DNA of 64,000 nt from Aralia elata (GCA_034770075.1 CM068380.1:42018518-42082517), one strand, 5' to 3'; positions 31,351 to 44,859 are shown, numbered from the stretch's first letter. Made by a program: numbers and translations. The notes: generated from the letters alone by a model not told the origin.

Positions 31351-33110
31351 TTTGCCTTGAAAATTTGGAGGCATTACTTGTATGGGGAAAAGTGTGAAAT
31401 ATACACAGAACACAAGAGTCTGAAATATATATTCACACAGAAGGAGTTAAACATGCGGCAGAGGAGATGGCTAGAATTAATAAAGGATTTCGACTGTGAA
31501 ATTTTATATCACCCTGGGAAAGCCAACAACGTAGCAGACGCGTTAAGTAGGAAGAACCAAGAAAAGTTGAATATAATAACCAACAATGAGGTACTGATAA
31601 AAGAGTTTGACAAACTTGAGATTGAGGTAAGAGTTCCTGTGAATTCTACCCAAAAGTTATTTGTTGTGGAGGATGGTTCAACTTTGTTGGAGAGAATCAA
31701 GGGACTATAGGAGACTGATGCAGAGTGTCAGAAGTGTAAGACTAAAACAACCCATAAGAAGAATAACAAATTCACAATAGATAAGGATGGGGTACTGCGG
31801 TACGAAGATAGAATTTGGGTACCCTCAGTACAAGAACTAAAAATGAAATACTAAATGAAGCTCATAGTTCTAAGTTCGTCGTGCATCCAGGTAGTACAAA
31901 AATGTACAAAGATTTAAGCCGACACTTTTGGTGGTCTAACATGAAAAGAGAAATAGCAGAGTGAGTAAGTAAATGTTTAAAGTGTCAAAAGGTTAAAGCT
32001 GAACACCAAAAGCCGAGTGGATTACTACAACCCTTAGAAATTCCTAAGTGTAAATGGGAACATATTACTATGGATTTCATAGTAGGTCTTCCAAATACAC
32101 AAAAAGGTCACAATGCCATTTGGGTAATTGTAGATCGTCTTACCAAGTCAGCTCATTTTCTACCCATAAAAGTTAACTTCAGTCTTGACCAGTTAGCCAA
32201 ACTTTACATCAATGAAGTTATTTTTGGACATGGAGTCCCTGTTTCTATAGTATCAGACCGAGACCCACGATTTACTTCAAATTTTTGGATAAGTCTCCAG
32301 AAACATTTAGGAACCCAGTTGAGATTAAGCACAACTTATCACCCACAAATCGACGGTCAGAGTGAGAGGACAATTCAAACATTGGAGGACATATTGCGCA
32401 CTTGTATCATGGATTTTAAGGGAAGTTGGGAAGATCAGTTACCTTTGGTGGAGTTCGCCTACAACAATAGCTATCATGCCAGCATAGGAATGCCACCATT
32501 TGAAGCTCTGTATGGAAGAAAATGTAGAACACCATTATGTTGGGACGAGGTTGGTGAGCGACAAATGTTAGGACCCGAAATAGTTCAACAAATTGCTGAG
32601 GTAGTTCGAATTATACGAGAAAGATTACAAGCGTCTTAAGATCGACAGAAGAAATATGTGGATCAACACAGGAAGCTACAAGATTTCGATGTCGGTAGTC
32701 ACGTGTTTTTAAAAGTTTCTCCATGGAGAGGCAAAATACATTTCGATAAGAAGGGAAAATTGAGTCCGAGATTCATTGGACCATTTCAGATATTGAGAAG
32801 GGTAGGTGAAGTAGTTTATGAGGTAGCCTTACCTCCTGAGTTAGAATATATCCATAATGTGTTTCATGTGTCCGTGTTACGACCATACAAACCTGATTAT
32901 AAACACGTTATAGATTACGAGCCTATTCAGATCGAGAAAGATTTATCATATAAAGAAGTTCCTATTGAAATCATAGATAGGAAAGAACAACATCTACGTA
33001 ATAAAGTGATACCTTCAGTCAAAGTTATCTGGAGGAATCAAAACATAGAGGAAGCTACGTGGGAGCTCAAGAGTAAAATTCGAGATAACTACCCACAATT
33101 GTTTTTATAA
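31351..33110 (+). pseudogene. Chromovirus RNase H second half, integrase and chromodomain
   Basis: RNase H resumes at LKIWRHYLYGEKCEIYTEHK and ends with VADALSRK near 31555. The integrase zinc region follows near 31850-31990 (HHCC, including CLKCQK), with stops and a shift. The core then reads MDFIVGLPNT (first D near 32072), SDRDPRF (second D near 32255) and GQSERTIQT (E near 32365), so the DDE residues remain. A stop lies near 32637. The C-terminal part has RFIGPFQILRRVG and a chromodomain near 32930-33107 (PIEIIDRKEQHLRNKVIPSV, then VIWRNQNIEEATWE). The chromodomain is the mark of chromoviruses and guides integration into heterochromatin in known relatives. Confidence 0.92.
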
Positions 33111-33144
33111 TTTGTACTGTAATTTCGAGGACAAAATTCTTATT

Positions 33145-33156
33145 AGTGGGGGTGAA
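33145..33156 (+). promoter_or_regulatory. Polypurine tract of chromovirus
   Basis: AGTGGGGGTGAA lies directly before the 3' LTR. Confidence 0.85.
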
Positions 33157-36100
33157 TATAATATTCCGAACCCTAATAAGATTTGTATATGTAAATTATG
33201 TGTTTATTAAAAGAAATTTCATGTTCCGACTTTGTGTTATGTGATTGTACATTTTATTTAAGAATTAGGTCAAATAAAATTTTTTTCGCCAAGCAGGTGT
33301 GTCGTGCTTAGACGGACAAAATGATTTGTCGTACTTTCGACGATTTCACCGAGAAGCGTCTCGACAAATTATTTTTGTAAGCTGCTGTGTCGTGCTTGGA
33401 AAAGACAAAGTGATTTGTCGTGCTTCGGAGTTAATATAATATTATATTAACTCATAAAAATCTAAAATAAGTTAAATAGGGTTTAAAAGGATAAACTAAA
33501 GTAGAAATCCTAATTTGAAAACCCTAATTGGTAAAAGTTGTCCGAATTGGTCAATTAAAACCCTAATTACTATACAAGAATCTTAAGTATTATAATTAGA
33601 TTCTAATTAATGAATCATAATATTAATTATGAATCATTGAACTTATATTAAAACCCTAATTCAAGATTTAAACCCTAATTGTAGGATTAAAAACCCTAAA
33701 ACCCTAATTTGATTTAATAACACTAAATTATGAAATGATAAACCTTAATTATGATATATTAGATTAATTAAGGTATTAATAAACCTAATTAAACATCCTA
33801 AACATGATTAGTAAAAATCTAGGTTTAATTAGTAAGTAAATAAATCAAAAATAAAATTTAAACCAATAGAAATTGAGCTAGGAGTGTGCAAACTTGTGCT
33901 CAACACACTCCAGCACAAGTAGGTCATTTAAATCAGATGGGAGTAGCACAAGTATCAAGGCTAGATATTTGTGGAGGCCAAATTTGGAAAAAGAACCCTA
34001 AAAACCCTAATTTGCAAATCCTATAAATAGAACATCGAGCTGATCAGTTAAGCCACGAATTTTACAAAGCCTAAACACTTACAATCATACCATAACAAGC
34101 CTCTGCAAGCATAAGATCAGAATCAAAAGCCAGAGATTAAAAATTTAAGAAAAAGGTGAAAAACCCTAAATTTTATGCTAGATCTTAATTAAGGTTGAAT
34201 TAGATGTTATGTTTTAGTGTTTAGGAATGCTTATTAGTATGTTATTAAGTGATATGGGCGGTTAAATCACGTTTACATAACATCTAGATATGAAAATTAA
34301 GCCAAAATAGTAAACTGTTCATGCAGCCCAGAAATGTCTGACAAGCAAGTTTGTCAGACGATTTGATTGGCTTAAATTATTTGTTTGATGTGTTTTAAAC
34401 CTTGTATGTGTAGTATGCCATGTTATCTGTAAGATCTATCACAGTAGGAAGTTATTAACGGTCAAAACCCATTGACCGACCATGAGCGTTTTGTTTCTGG
34501 GCAACCCAGAAAAGCGAAGAACAACTCTGACAGTGTTTGACAAGCGTTTGACCAGCCTAGATCTTGATCATGTGAGATAATTTATGAGGTTTTAAGGTTT
34601 GTAGTTGTTCTTTGCCATGTAATCTACAAGTCTAAACCAACAAATCACATAAAGCTAACATGGAACGAAAGTTATTAACGGTCAAACCACGTTGACTGAC
34701 CATGACTGACTCAGTTTCTCGGTAACTCAGAAACTCAAGAACAGTTGGTCCGGCTAGTTTGACCATGAATTATCTAGCATCAATTAATATTGTTTAAGTT
34801 GAACTTTAACATGTCGTTATACACTGCCATATTGGCTACAACAACAAACAAAAATAACACACAAACAGTAATCCAGCTGAGATTAATTTAAGGTCAAAAG
34901 TTACTGCTCGACATTGACCGGCAGTTCTTCATGAAGAACACCTTTAGCGACGAAATTCATACTCAAACCCAGAAAACTAAGAATTCTATGAAGACTGTCG
35001 CTAAAGCCTTTTGCGACAATTTTAAAAAAAAATGAATAAAAATAATTAAATAAATATTAAAAAAAATCATATTAATTAATATTAAATATTAAAAATTCAT
35101 TTTTAATTATATTTAATAATTTTATTATTTTGATAAAATTTTTATATAATTATTTAATTTAATTAAATATTGAATTATTTAATAAATATATTAAGTAAAT
35201 AATTTAAAAATAATATTAATCTATTTAAATTAGTTTAAATGATAATTCAATCATTTAAAAATGTTACTAACTTTCCAAAATTATTATAAATAATAAATAA
35301 ATTATTTTAAATAATATACTAAGTAATTGAAAATATTTTAAATGATAAATAAATCATTTAAATATTAAACTAAGTTTTAAAAATTATTATAAATAATAAT
35401 TATATCATTTAATTGATAAAATAAATTCTAAAAATATTATTAATGATAAAATAAATCATTTAAATAATATTTTAAGTATTTAAAATTATTTTAAATGATA
35501 AATAAATCATTTAAATGACATATTAATCTTTTAAAAAAATTCTAAATGATAATTAAATCATTTAAAAATATTCCTAAGCTTGTAAAATTATTTAAAAATA
35601 TTACCAAGCTTCTAAAAATTATTTAAAAATAATATTAAGCTTATAAAAATATTATAAATGATAATTACATTATCTAAGCTAATATTTAAGCTTCCAAATG
35701 AAGTTTTATTGAACAACCTATGTGTTTAACTATCTAAAGTCACGACCGAGATACCGAATCAACGTCGGACCTTAACGAAGCTTATCTAGATTGACTGAAT
35801 ACATGTTATTATAAGTTCTAACGCTTACTATTGGTGTACATAGACTACGTACGCTGATAGATCGTGTTAACATTAAATAAAAGATCTATGCTAAGGCAAG
35901 TCTTCTAACCTTGTTACATTTAAGCAAGTCTATTACATCTTACTATCAATTATTGTGAAGTTATTGCTTCTTGTTCAGCATAACTTAAGAAATGAATCAT
36001 TATTCATATATTGTTTATTCGAGCGTAAATTGTTATGTCAAACCAAATTATTTTGGTACGACATCTTATACTAAAAAATGGAACACCTTGATATAGGTGA

Positions 36101-37024
36101 ACTGAAACACCTTGATATAAGGTGCCGGTAAATGTTGATTATATATCGAGATAAAATTGTAGGATGATATGCGTACTCCTAGGATATTGGTTAGGCTGAT
36201 CCCTTACTAGATATCTGAAATCAAACGGTTCTAAGTCATTGAAGACTGATAGAACTAATTGAAATATATGGTTCATGTATAAAACTCTCAGTTATACATC
36301 ATTGACATCTTTCAAATCAAACACATTGTGTTTACGTTTTCAAATGAACTTGCTGAGCATTTGTAGCTCATTCTTGCATATATCTTCTGTTGCAGTTTTA
36401 AATAATAATCCCGAAACTTTTGGGACAGACAAAGGAAAAGGACATGTTTACTAGTTTTATTTACTATTTTTGAATAATTCAAGTCTTTTATATGACTTTA
36501 TTGTAATAACTTAGTACTGAGAATGATGTAACCGAACTTAATGATATGTAATATATTATCATCTTTTATTACATCGAATGCGTTATACTCTGATCTTTAC
36601 TTTATTTAGCATAGTTGTACTAAGTAAATATAGTATCTATACGAACTATACATCTGAATGAGGGTATTTGAATGATATTGAAAGTCCAATAAGCTCTGAG
36701 GTTACACTTAGTGAGCACTGGTAAGGTGCCATCTTTACTGGAATGCGCCCCTCAGTTCTATGGACAATCTTATCGTTAATACTGTGAATGTCAGATAGAT
36801 AGGGAATATCGATATGAAAGAGGTATTCATGAGATATGAATCTATACATCCAAGTGAGGGTATCCAAACACAGATAACATTCTGGCAGGAATTATCATCT
36901 GTTATGGGATACTGTGAATCTTGGATAGACAGAAGTCATATTTTATTGAATATTTATAGTTGTATAGTTTCACGTGAGCACCAGATCTGCTACAGGGAAG
37001 TGTAGAGAATTTAGGGGCGTTACA
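33157..37024 (+). repeat. 3' LTR of the chromovirus
   Basis: 3868 bp. It starts TATAATATTCCGAACCC (TG mutated to TA) and ends GGGGCGTTACA. Compared with the 5' LTR it has extra segments, for example near 33670-33690, 35505-35545 and 36850-36890, and it lacks a piece near 34430. Confidence 0.93.
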
Positions 37025-37496
37025 TTTAAAATAGTAAAAACATTTTTTTTGACTTTGAGTAGGAAAAGTAATAATGTTGGAAATGGTAATTTAATTTTTG
37101 ATTTCAAGAAGGAAAAGTAACAGGATGTATTGTAAATGAATGTAGGAAAGTTGAATTAATGTACAAATAAAAAATAATTAACTTAATACAGTAAAAATAC
37201 GAGGTCGAACCAAAAAAATGGTGAACCAAAAAAAGTTTAGTACTTTGTAAAGGCTTTGTAAAACTTTAACTAATTATTATTAAAGGATTTCCATTATCAG
37301 TAGGGTTTTTGTAAAGGTGAGAATAATTACTTTGTAATTGATTAGTAAGAAAGGGGTTAGGTTGTGAATTAATATAAGAAAAGTAATATAGTAAGAGAGG
37401 GGTTAGGTTTCGAACTAAACAGGCACATGAGTAGTACAAGTTAACATAATAATACAAAATGCAAAATACAAAAAAATATATATAAGATAAAGGAAG
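37025..37496. other. Non-coding flank of the chromovirus with a local direct repeat
   Basis: About 37235-37390 matches 17500-17650 left of the insertion (shared TTTGTAAAGGCTTTGTAAAA and CCATTATCAGTAG stretches). The two lay about 200-300 bp apart before the chromovirus inserted. Confidence 0.65.
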
Positions 37497-39266
37497 TGTA
37501 GGCACAAGCACCTGCCACTTAGGTGCTAGGTGGAAGAAATGACTCATGTACAAGCTTGCATACTCACCTTTGTAGAAGCATATGTGTAGAGCATGGAAGG
37601 GTGCTAGGTGGCTCAACTATAACTAATCATTTAAAGATTAGTAAAACTTAATTTGATAATTAAATATGATTAATGATAATTAAGTGTGATTAGGGAAAAT
37701 AATAATGATTAGTCACTAATTAAGGAAGGCCTACTCATAGTATACTTGAAGCAAAAGAGAAAGAAGGAACCTAAAACAAGTGGTAAACACACCTATTCTA
37801 GCTTCTAATTTATATTGTTTCTAAACTTTTTTTCTCTTATGAATTTTATGATATCTTAAGCATGATAAAGTTAAACTTAAATGTTATTAGAGATGTAATA
37901 ACATAGAGATTTAAAGTTAAGCAAGAAACTAGAAGGAAAGAAGAAAAGAAAAGCAAACTATGTTCAAATAGAGCTAGTTTAGGGTCTGTGATTGCAGAAA
38001 CCATAAATCCCTATGCTTAACTAGTTAGAACTTGAAATTTTATGAATCATTCAGCTACTTAGATTTTTAATTATGAATTTTGGAAGAATACTGACCAGAA
38101 AATATAACCTACTGCCCTATGCTAAACTTTCGGAGTTAGGACCTTAGTTAAAACTCAAAATTTTAGGATAGATACCAATGGCACGGAGAGGTTACTGTCC
38201 AAAATTGAGCTCAAACAGAGTTCTAGATATTTAATTAAAAATCAAATAATTTTGAAATTCAAAAAATTAAAACTGGCATAACTTAGTCTCTGATTATCAT
38301 CTAAGGCTAAAACTTTAGATGTGGACTCTCTAATATGATATTAAGATACTGTACAAATTTCAGAATTATTGGAATTAAATCCAAACTATGAGGATTATTG
38401 CAATATTAAAGAGATTTGACCCTAAAACACATAGAATTCATAAATGGAAAAAATCTGAAAAACTTTTAGAAATTACTTTATATATGTACCTAATTGAGGT
38501 TACAAGAATTTGGCAAAATAAAATCATTAAGATGGTCTAATGAAAGAAATAAAATTAGAAAATTTGTTAAAAGCTATTTAAACTGAGCCAAAACTGTTTA
38601 ATAAAAATTTACCAAGGAAGTTAAGCCAAAAATGAGCTATTAAGCTTAAATTCATGATAAGATGAAACTTAAAAGGTTGAAATGTAAAAAAAGGTCGAAA
38701 ATACACGCAAAAATGAGTTTTAAATAATCGAATGATCCTGAAAGTAAAATATGGGAAGTTACCGACGAAAACGAATAATTTTACAAGGAAATTAATATTT
38801 CAATTTTCCATAATGTTGTAGGTAATCTGAGGAGGTATATAAGTGAAGGGAATAGAAATTAAGTTGTAAAAACTAGCAAGTTTCTGCATTATGTGCATCA
38901 GTTTTCATTTTGAATCTTTTGAACTGTAATTGCGATCGTTTGGCTTCAAAACTTTGACTATGTTTCCTATTGTGATTGATTTAAGAGTTAATGCTATGTT
39001 ATTCAGCTAAACTCTGGTGATTTTTGCAATTATTTTGTGGAACAACTCTATTTGAGATATTGAATGTTAATGACTCATTATATATCATTTTGCTGTGATA
39101 GTTTATTGTTCCAAACCAAGTTGACTTGGGTAGATTCGTTGAGACCCTATAACTGAGATGAACAACACTAAATTATAGGGGGGGATTGTATAAGAATGTC
39201 GGTTCACCGACGATACACTGTTGAACTACGGTGTGGTAAGAGTTATATGTAACGAAGAGTACTATT

Positions 39267-39460
39267 TTATTTTATTTTTGATATGTGGAGTATCCTGACT
39301 TGCGTCGGACTAATCTCCCAACCCCGAACAAGGCTTCCAAAATAGGCTTATGCCTGTGGTCTGTGGCTCCTATGCTGCTTCGAGTAGGAGTCAAACTCAA
39401 GACCTCTGGGTTTACGACTGAACCTAAGTTCACCCTTAAACCACTGAGACAAACGACGAA
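39267..39460 (-). mobile_element. tRNA-derived SINE, split by the Tat element (rest at 49266-49274)
   Basis: On the - strand it reads a tRNA-like head (TGTCTCAGTGGTTTAAGGGT resembling a box A region, GAGTTTGACTCC resembling box B), a tRNA-unrelated body and an A-rich tail. A 12-bp duplication AAGAGTACTATT is at 39255-39266 and again at 49275-49286, beyond the Tat element. The first few SINE bases lie at 49266-49274. Total length is about 200 bp. Confidence 0.8.
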
Positions 39461-39958
39461 TGTTGGGATATGAATATTTGGGCCTGACAGATCAGGGAGG
39501 CTTTGTTCACACGGAGGCCATGACCCTACATATGAATCTATTTTGGGCAGCATGGGGACTTTAAGGAATCTAAGATTCCTAGTTATGCTTAAATTCTAGT
39601 TCCTAAGGAAAGAGTCATGATTATATCCGACTTCCTTTCTTTAAGGAGATTGTGTTCTATCCAATCATAGGTAATTACCATGATTAGGAATTCAATTACA
39701 GTAGGCAAATAGGGCGATAAAGGCGGTGTGATCATCTATAAATACAAGGCTAAATCCTAAATTTACAGGTAATGACTTTTTGCTCACTAAAGTGCTAAAC
39801 CTCCATTGTTAATACCTTGAACGGCCTGTACTTATTCTCACACCGGAGCTATCCCCCGACGGCCCAAACCGCCAAGCTCTTGAGTGTGGTTTCGTTCTTG
39901 TGCAGGATTTGGTGGGTATTTTGGTGATTGGATGTGCGACGAAATCTTGGCGTTAACA
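39461..39958 (+). repeat. 5' LTR of Tat element
   Basis: 498 bp, starting TGTTGGGATATGAATATTTG and ending GCGTTAACA. A TATAAATA box is at 39737-39744. Confidence 0.95.
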
Positions 39959-39978
39959 TTGGCGCTAGAAGGAGGGCC
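39959..39978 (+). promoter_or_regulatory. Primer-binding site of Tat element
   Basis: TTGGCGCTAGAAGGAGGGCC follows the LTR directly. The TGGCGC start fits a tRNA 3' end ending GCGCCA; I did not identify the tRNA. Confidence 0.65.
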
Positions 39979-40059
39979 TTTAGTGCAGCGTAACATACAA
40001 TCACTCAATAGTTTTCGGTCAGAAATCATGGTGTCAAATAATGCAAAGACGGTATCGGC

Positions 40060-41687
40060 ATGGAACAAGTTAACATCCAATACTCTCCAACCCCGAGGAT
40101 CGGTCAAAGACAGGTTGGGGCCATCGAAGAGCATCTCGGATACGCTGGGTCCTTAGAGTCGCTCGGTGGGCCATTCGACCCCTGGACGACGGTTGTCAAA
40201 AGGAAATTATTCTCTACCATATGGAGGACGGAAGGCTATAACGATGGGGCCGATGACCAGAACTCTAGGCCGGATCAGGGTCAAGACAAAAGGGAGTTGA
40301 TCTTAGCGAGAAAGGTACAACAGAATAAAGACGTTATGGAGGCCCAACGCCTTCAGCAAATAGAGCTGGATAAGCAGTTGGCGTCGTTGCTACACGGAGA
40401 AGAAGTTTCCTCCAATTATCATCGGCATCAAGAAAATTCGTCGGGGGACCGATCTAGGACACATCGTCCGAATGATTCTCGACGGGAAAGGAGCAGGCCA
40501 AAGAGCTACATCCCAGTCTGCGGCAGGCACCAAAGCCGCTTACAGGACAATAGCAGGCCGAAGAGCCGCACCCCAGTCCGCGGCAGGCACCGAAGCCGCT
40601 CACACGACAATAGCAGGCCGAAGAGCCGCAGCCCAGTCCGCGGTAGGCACCGAAGCCGTTTGCAGGATCGGAGCAGGCCGAGGAGCCGCTCCTCGATCCG
40701 TAACAGGTACCAAAGCCCCTCGCAGGACTTGAGTTGGCCAAAAAGCCGATCTCTGATCCGTAGGAGGCATAATAGCCGCTCGCAGGACGATAGCAGGCTG
40801 AAGAGCCGCACACCAGATCGGGGGGCAGGCGTCGGAGGCGCTCCAAGGATAATTCGAGAGTCATACCCGAGCCAATTCTTCGGGAGAATGGGATCGATGC
40901 CCTGGAAAGAAGGCTGAAAGAGGTGGAACAGAGGTTGGCAGTGGCCGATCAGTCAATAAAATTGCCTAACAACACCAGATCACCTTTTGCCCTGGAGATC
41001 AAGCGGGTAAAGGCTGATAAGTCCAAAAAGATGCCGCAATTGGAGACATACGACGACACTGGGGATCCATACGACCACACACATGCATATAATTAAATCA
41101 TGGATTACTACGACCATCCTGACGCTGCCAAATGTCATATGTTCGTTACTACACTGAAGCATGGGGCTCGGGAATGGATGGCCTCTCTCAGTCCGAACTC
41201 GATCAGTTCATGGGAACAGTTATGCGATAAATTCCATGCACGGTTCGGAAGCAATAAGCGAAGGAGAAGGCTGACAACGTCATTGATGCAAGTCAAACAA
41301 CGTTCCGAAGAAAGCCTCGGCCAATATGGGAAGAGGTTTAGGGAAGCAGTCGGCATGGTGACCGACCTGAATGTGCAGCAGGCTGTGGGGTTCTTTACCA
41401 CTGTATTGAACATTGCAAAGTCCAAGAAGTTGGTCAAAGATCTCATTCTTAATCCACCCGAAGACTTGTTAGAGGCTTATAGTAGGGCTGATGGGTTTAT
41501 CACTCTCGAGGAGGCTATTGGGAGTCTGATGCCGCAAACACGCTATGAAGATAGACCGAAGGATCAGGATCGAAACAATACACCCAGGTCGGACAACCAG
41601 TCGAGGCGAGGTTTTAATGGGGGAGGTTTGGGAGGGGGCAAACCAACCTTCCCAAACAAAAATGTTAATAAAGTTTACACCCCTTGA
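40060..41687 (+). pseudogene. Tat Gag with SR-rich N-terminal repeats
   Basis: A first frame of 285 codons from 40060 is charged. Its residues from about 145 to 265 form a run of 20-residue Arg/Ser units (SRPKSRTPVRGRHRSRSHDN type). The frame shifts near 40850. The capsid-like part continues (ETYDDTGDPYDHTHAYN, a stop near 41095, then DAAKCHMFVTTLKHGAREWM and KRFREAVG) to 41687. Later frames show no clear zinc knuckle. Capsid plus a basic SR arm would bind element RNA. A stop and at least one frameshift disable it. Confidence 0.8.
40490..40815 (+). repeat. 60-bp coding tandem repeat (SR units)
   Basis: About five and a half units recur at 60-bp spacing (GCAGGCCGAAGAGCCGCA-type starts near 40554, 40614, 40674). 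The period is a multiple of three, so the unit stays in frame. Confidence 0.9.
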
Positions 41688-41849
41688 ACACTGATCGTGC
41701 CAAGATATTGGAAGAAATCTGAAACAAACCTGGCTTCGAACCTTGCCAGACGAGCACAAAATCCTACTGGAGAAATCATAACCGATACTGTAATTATCAC
41801 CAGACTTCGGGACATTCTACGGAGGACTGTTACAATTTGAAAGACCTGA

Positions 41850-42662
41850 TTGAGAAGAAGGTGTAGTCTGGGGAGTTGGTTCAGTACGTTGCCGGGCGAG
41901 GGGACTTTGGAAAGGACAACAACTAATAAAAATACTCAGCAAAACCCAAAGTCCCAAACCGATCCGGTCCTGATGGTTCGAGGAGTTGTAGATGTGATAA
42001 CGGGCGGATCGGTTGGGAACGTGCTCGGAAAGAAAAGGCGGAGTATGTTAGATTCAGCCATGTTAGTATCTAAACAACTAGTTTGGAAAGAGCGTCCTCA
42101 TCCAGGTACTGTGATTTCTTTTACCGATGAGGATTACCCATCAGAATCGATCGAGCCGTATGAGGGAGCTCTGACTATTACTGCCCAAGTCGGGACCATA
42201 AATATGAGGCGAATCATGATCGATAATGGTTCTTCGGTGGACATACTCTATGTTCACGCCTATCAAAGGCTAGATTTGGGAGGAAAAAAAATGGAAGTCG
42301 GCCAGGAACCTCCGCTGTACTGGTTCAATAATGATCCAGTTCGGGTGGCGGGGATTATCGAGTTGCCAGTCATCTTCGGAACGGCTCCTCGACAGGTGGA
42401 GGTCAATGTCAGGTTCTTCGTGGTGCATATGGATTCGGCCTATAACGCTATTTTGGGAAAACTGACATTAATGGCACTGCAGGCGGTGACCTCTATCCCA
42501 CACTTCAAGATAAAGTTCCCTATGACGAATGGGCTCAGTGAGGTGAAAGGAGATTTGGATTTGGCCCGAAGGTGTTATAGGACTTCGTTGATATCTTCGG
42601 CTGTAGGAAGGTGTAAACAGAAACAGATTATTGCGATTGAGGTTGAACCCTTTACCGAATGA
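41850..42662 (+). pseudogene. Tat aspartic protease region
   Basis: An open stretch holds the active-site motif MIDNGSSVDILY near 42220 and the flap/late motif AYNAILGKLTLMALQAVTS near 42440. In Tat elements the motif is D(N/D)GSS, as here. The upstream join to gag is broken (stop near 41867). The product would cleave Gag-Pol. Confidence 0.8.
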
Positions 42663-42759
42663 AGCATGGAACCACTCGCCTTGCCAGCCGAAGAGACTGA
42701 AGATGTTGAATTGGTTCCAAGAAAAAAGTAAAAGACCATAAAAATTAGTTCGGGCATGC

Positions 42760-43660
42760 AAGAGCCCTTCAGGACGGGGTTAATTGACTTGCTTCGGGTC
42801 TATGCCGATATCTTTACTTGGGAACCCAGTGATATGCCGGGGATTGATAAATCTGTTACGGTTCACAAACTGTGTGTAGACCCGACGAAGAAACCAGTCC
42901 GTCAAAAGAGGAGAATTTTTGCCCCATAAAGGCAGAAGATTATCGACAAAGAGATGACAAAATTGCTGGAAGCGGATTTCATTTTTGAAATTAATTATCC
43001 CGAGTGGTTGGCGAACGTGGTGCTTGTCCAGAAACAAAACGACAAGTGGAGGGTATGCATTGACTATACGGACTTGAACAAGACATGTCTGAAGGTGTTT
43101 TACCCCTTACCACATGTTGATCAATTGATAGATGTAACTTCGAGGTTCGCAATGCTGAGTTTTATGGATGCCTTTTCAGGATACCATCAGATATCGATGT
43201 ACAAGAAGGATATCCCAAAAACGGCTTTCATCACACATCGGGTAATTTATACATATTAGAAGATGACATTCGTATTAATTAACGTTGGGGCCACGTATCA
43301 GCGGATGATGAATTATGTTTTCAGGAAGCAATTAGGGAGGAGCATGGAAGTCTACGTAGATGATATGATCGTCAAAAGCTCTTCTGTTCGAGGCCACTTG
43401 GACGATTTGGAAGATTATTTTCAAACCATTAGAGAACATAATATCTGACTGAATCCTATCAAATGTACCTTCGGCCTCGGGTTAGGGAAGTTTTTGGGGT
43501 ATATGGTGAGCAAGAGGGGAATTGAAGTGAATCCTGAAAAGATCAAAGCTATCATGGATATGAAGTTGCCGAAGTCGTTTAAAGATGTACAGAGGTTAAC
43601 GGGTCGGATTGCAGCGCTTTAGAGGTTCATGTCGAAATCGGCGGAAAGGTGTCTCTCCTT
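42760..43660 (+). pseudogene. Tat reverse transcriptase
   Basis: It begins with VYADIFTWEPSDMPGI, then KWRVCIDYTDLNKTC, FMDAFSGYHQISM and the catalytic EVYVDDMIVKS near 43350. The YVDD box is intact. Stops near 42927, 43258, 43447 and 43620 break the frame. The order and spacing match gypsy RT. Confidence 0.88.
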
Positions 43661-44150
43661 TTTCGATACTCTGAAAGGTCCAAAGAACGAGAAGACTTTT
43701 TAGTGGAATTCGGAATGTGAGGATGCATTCCAAGAGATCAAAAAATACTTATCATATGCACCGTTGCTGATGACGTCGATCCCCTCAGAAATTTTGTACC
43801 TATATTTGGTCGCCAGCTCGTTAGCGATCGGGGCACTTTTGATTTGGGAATCGGGTGGAAAGTAGTTCCCCGTTTACTATATTAGTCATGCACTTAGGGA
43901 CGTAGAAACAAGATATCTGAACTTGGAGAAGTTTACCTATGCGTTGATCATTGCTAGGAGGAAACTTCGACATTATTTTCAGGGTTGGTTGATAGTGGTG
44001 TATACAGATCAACCTCTAAAGAAGGTGTTGTACAAACTGGACGTCTCAAGTTGGCTTGCTATGTGGGCTATGGAGTTGACCCAATTTCATTTGGAATATC
44101 ATCCTCGGACAGCGATAAAGGGTCAGGCTTTAGCCGACTTTGTGGTGTAA
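43661..44150 (+). pseudogene. Tat RNase H (first, gypsy type)
   Basis: The sequence runs through LYLVASSLAIGALLIWE, YYISHALRDVETRYLNLEK and HPRTAIKGQALADFVV, typical of the RNase H directly after RT. Stops lie near 43700, 43865 and 44149. Confidence 0.82.
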
Positions 44151-44174
44151 TGCTCGTTTTCCGAAGATGATACA

Positions 44175-44620
44175 TTGGATCAGCCAGAGATAGTAGGTTC
44201 GATTTCTGACACGCAGCCGCTTCAAACATTTTGGATGCTATATGTGGATGGGTCTTCAACTTCAGATACGAGTGGATCAGGGGTGATTTTGACAAGTCCG
44301 GAGGGATTCAGAATTCAGCAAGCCATTCGGTTCGGGTTCAGGGCAACCAACAATTAGGCTGAATATGAAGCGATCGTGGCAGGGCTGCGGTTGGCAAGAA
44401 GTTTAGAGGTTCAGAGGCTGGTTATTTTTAGTGATTCTCAATTGGTTGTTAAGCAAATATCCGGGGAATTTGAAGCTCGTGGGGCGAGGATGTCCAAGTA
44501 TCTGGTAGAAGTTAAGGATCAGCTCCATTATTTCAGCTCGTTTACTTTCCAAGGGGTAGATCGATCCAATAACATGATTGCTAATGCATTATCCAAGTTA
44601 GCTGTTTCGGATACGGGTAC
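44175..44620 (+). pseudogene. Tat second RNase H (archaeal-type)
   Basis: WMLYVDGSSTSDTSGSGVIL, then AEYEAIVAGLRLARSLEV and IFSDSQLVVKQISGEFEA with NMIANALSKLA at the end. The D, E and D positions of the active site are present. One stop replaces the residue before AEYEA (44356). A second RNase H of this kind is the mark of the Tat lineage. Confidence 0.88.
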
Positions 44621-44859
44621 TTTAAGTGGATCAGTATATTTGGAAGTTTTGGAGTCTCCAAGCATTCAAGTGTTAGACGTGTTGGTCGTGGAACGTTCGG
44701 ATTGTTGGATGACCCCCTATATAAGTTACTTGGCCGATGGTGTGTTATCTTCAGATCGTTTATTGGCGAAGAAAAAAAGGTACAGAAGCTCGAATTTTGT
44801 CTTGATCGATGGTGACTTATATAAGCGTGCGTATTCTTCACCTTTACTGAAGTGTTTAT

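Larger units (their letters stand above)
17676..37024 (+). mobile_element. Tekay/Del-like chromovirus (Ty3/gypsy), decayed, with nested insertion
   Basis: The LTRs are 17676-21470 and 33157-37024. They are followed and preceded respectively by a Met-tRNA primer site and a polypurine tract. The 5-bp flanks are CTTAA and TTTAA, a duplication with one change. The order gag, protease, RT, RNase H, integrase, chromodomain is the chromovirus order. Removing the 6083-bp nested element leaves about 13.3 kb. Stops and shifts in gag and pol show that it is no longer autonomous. Confidence 0.92.
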
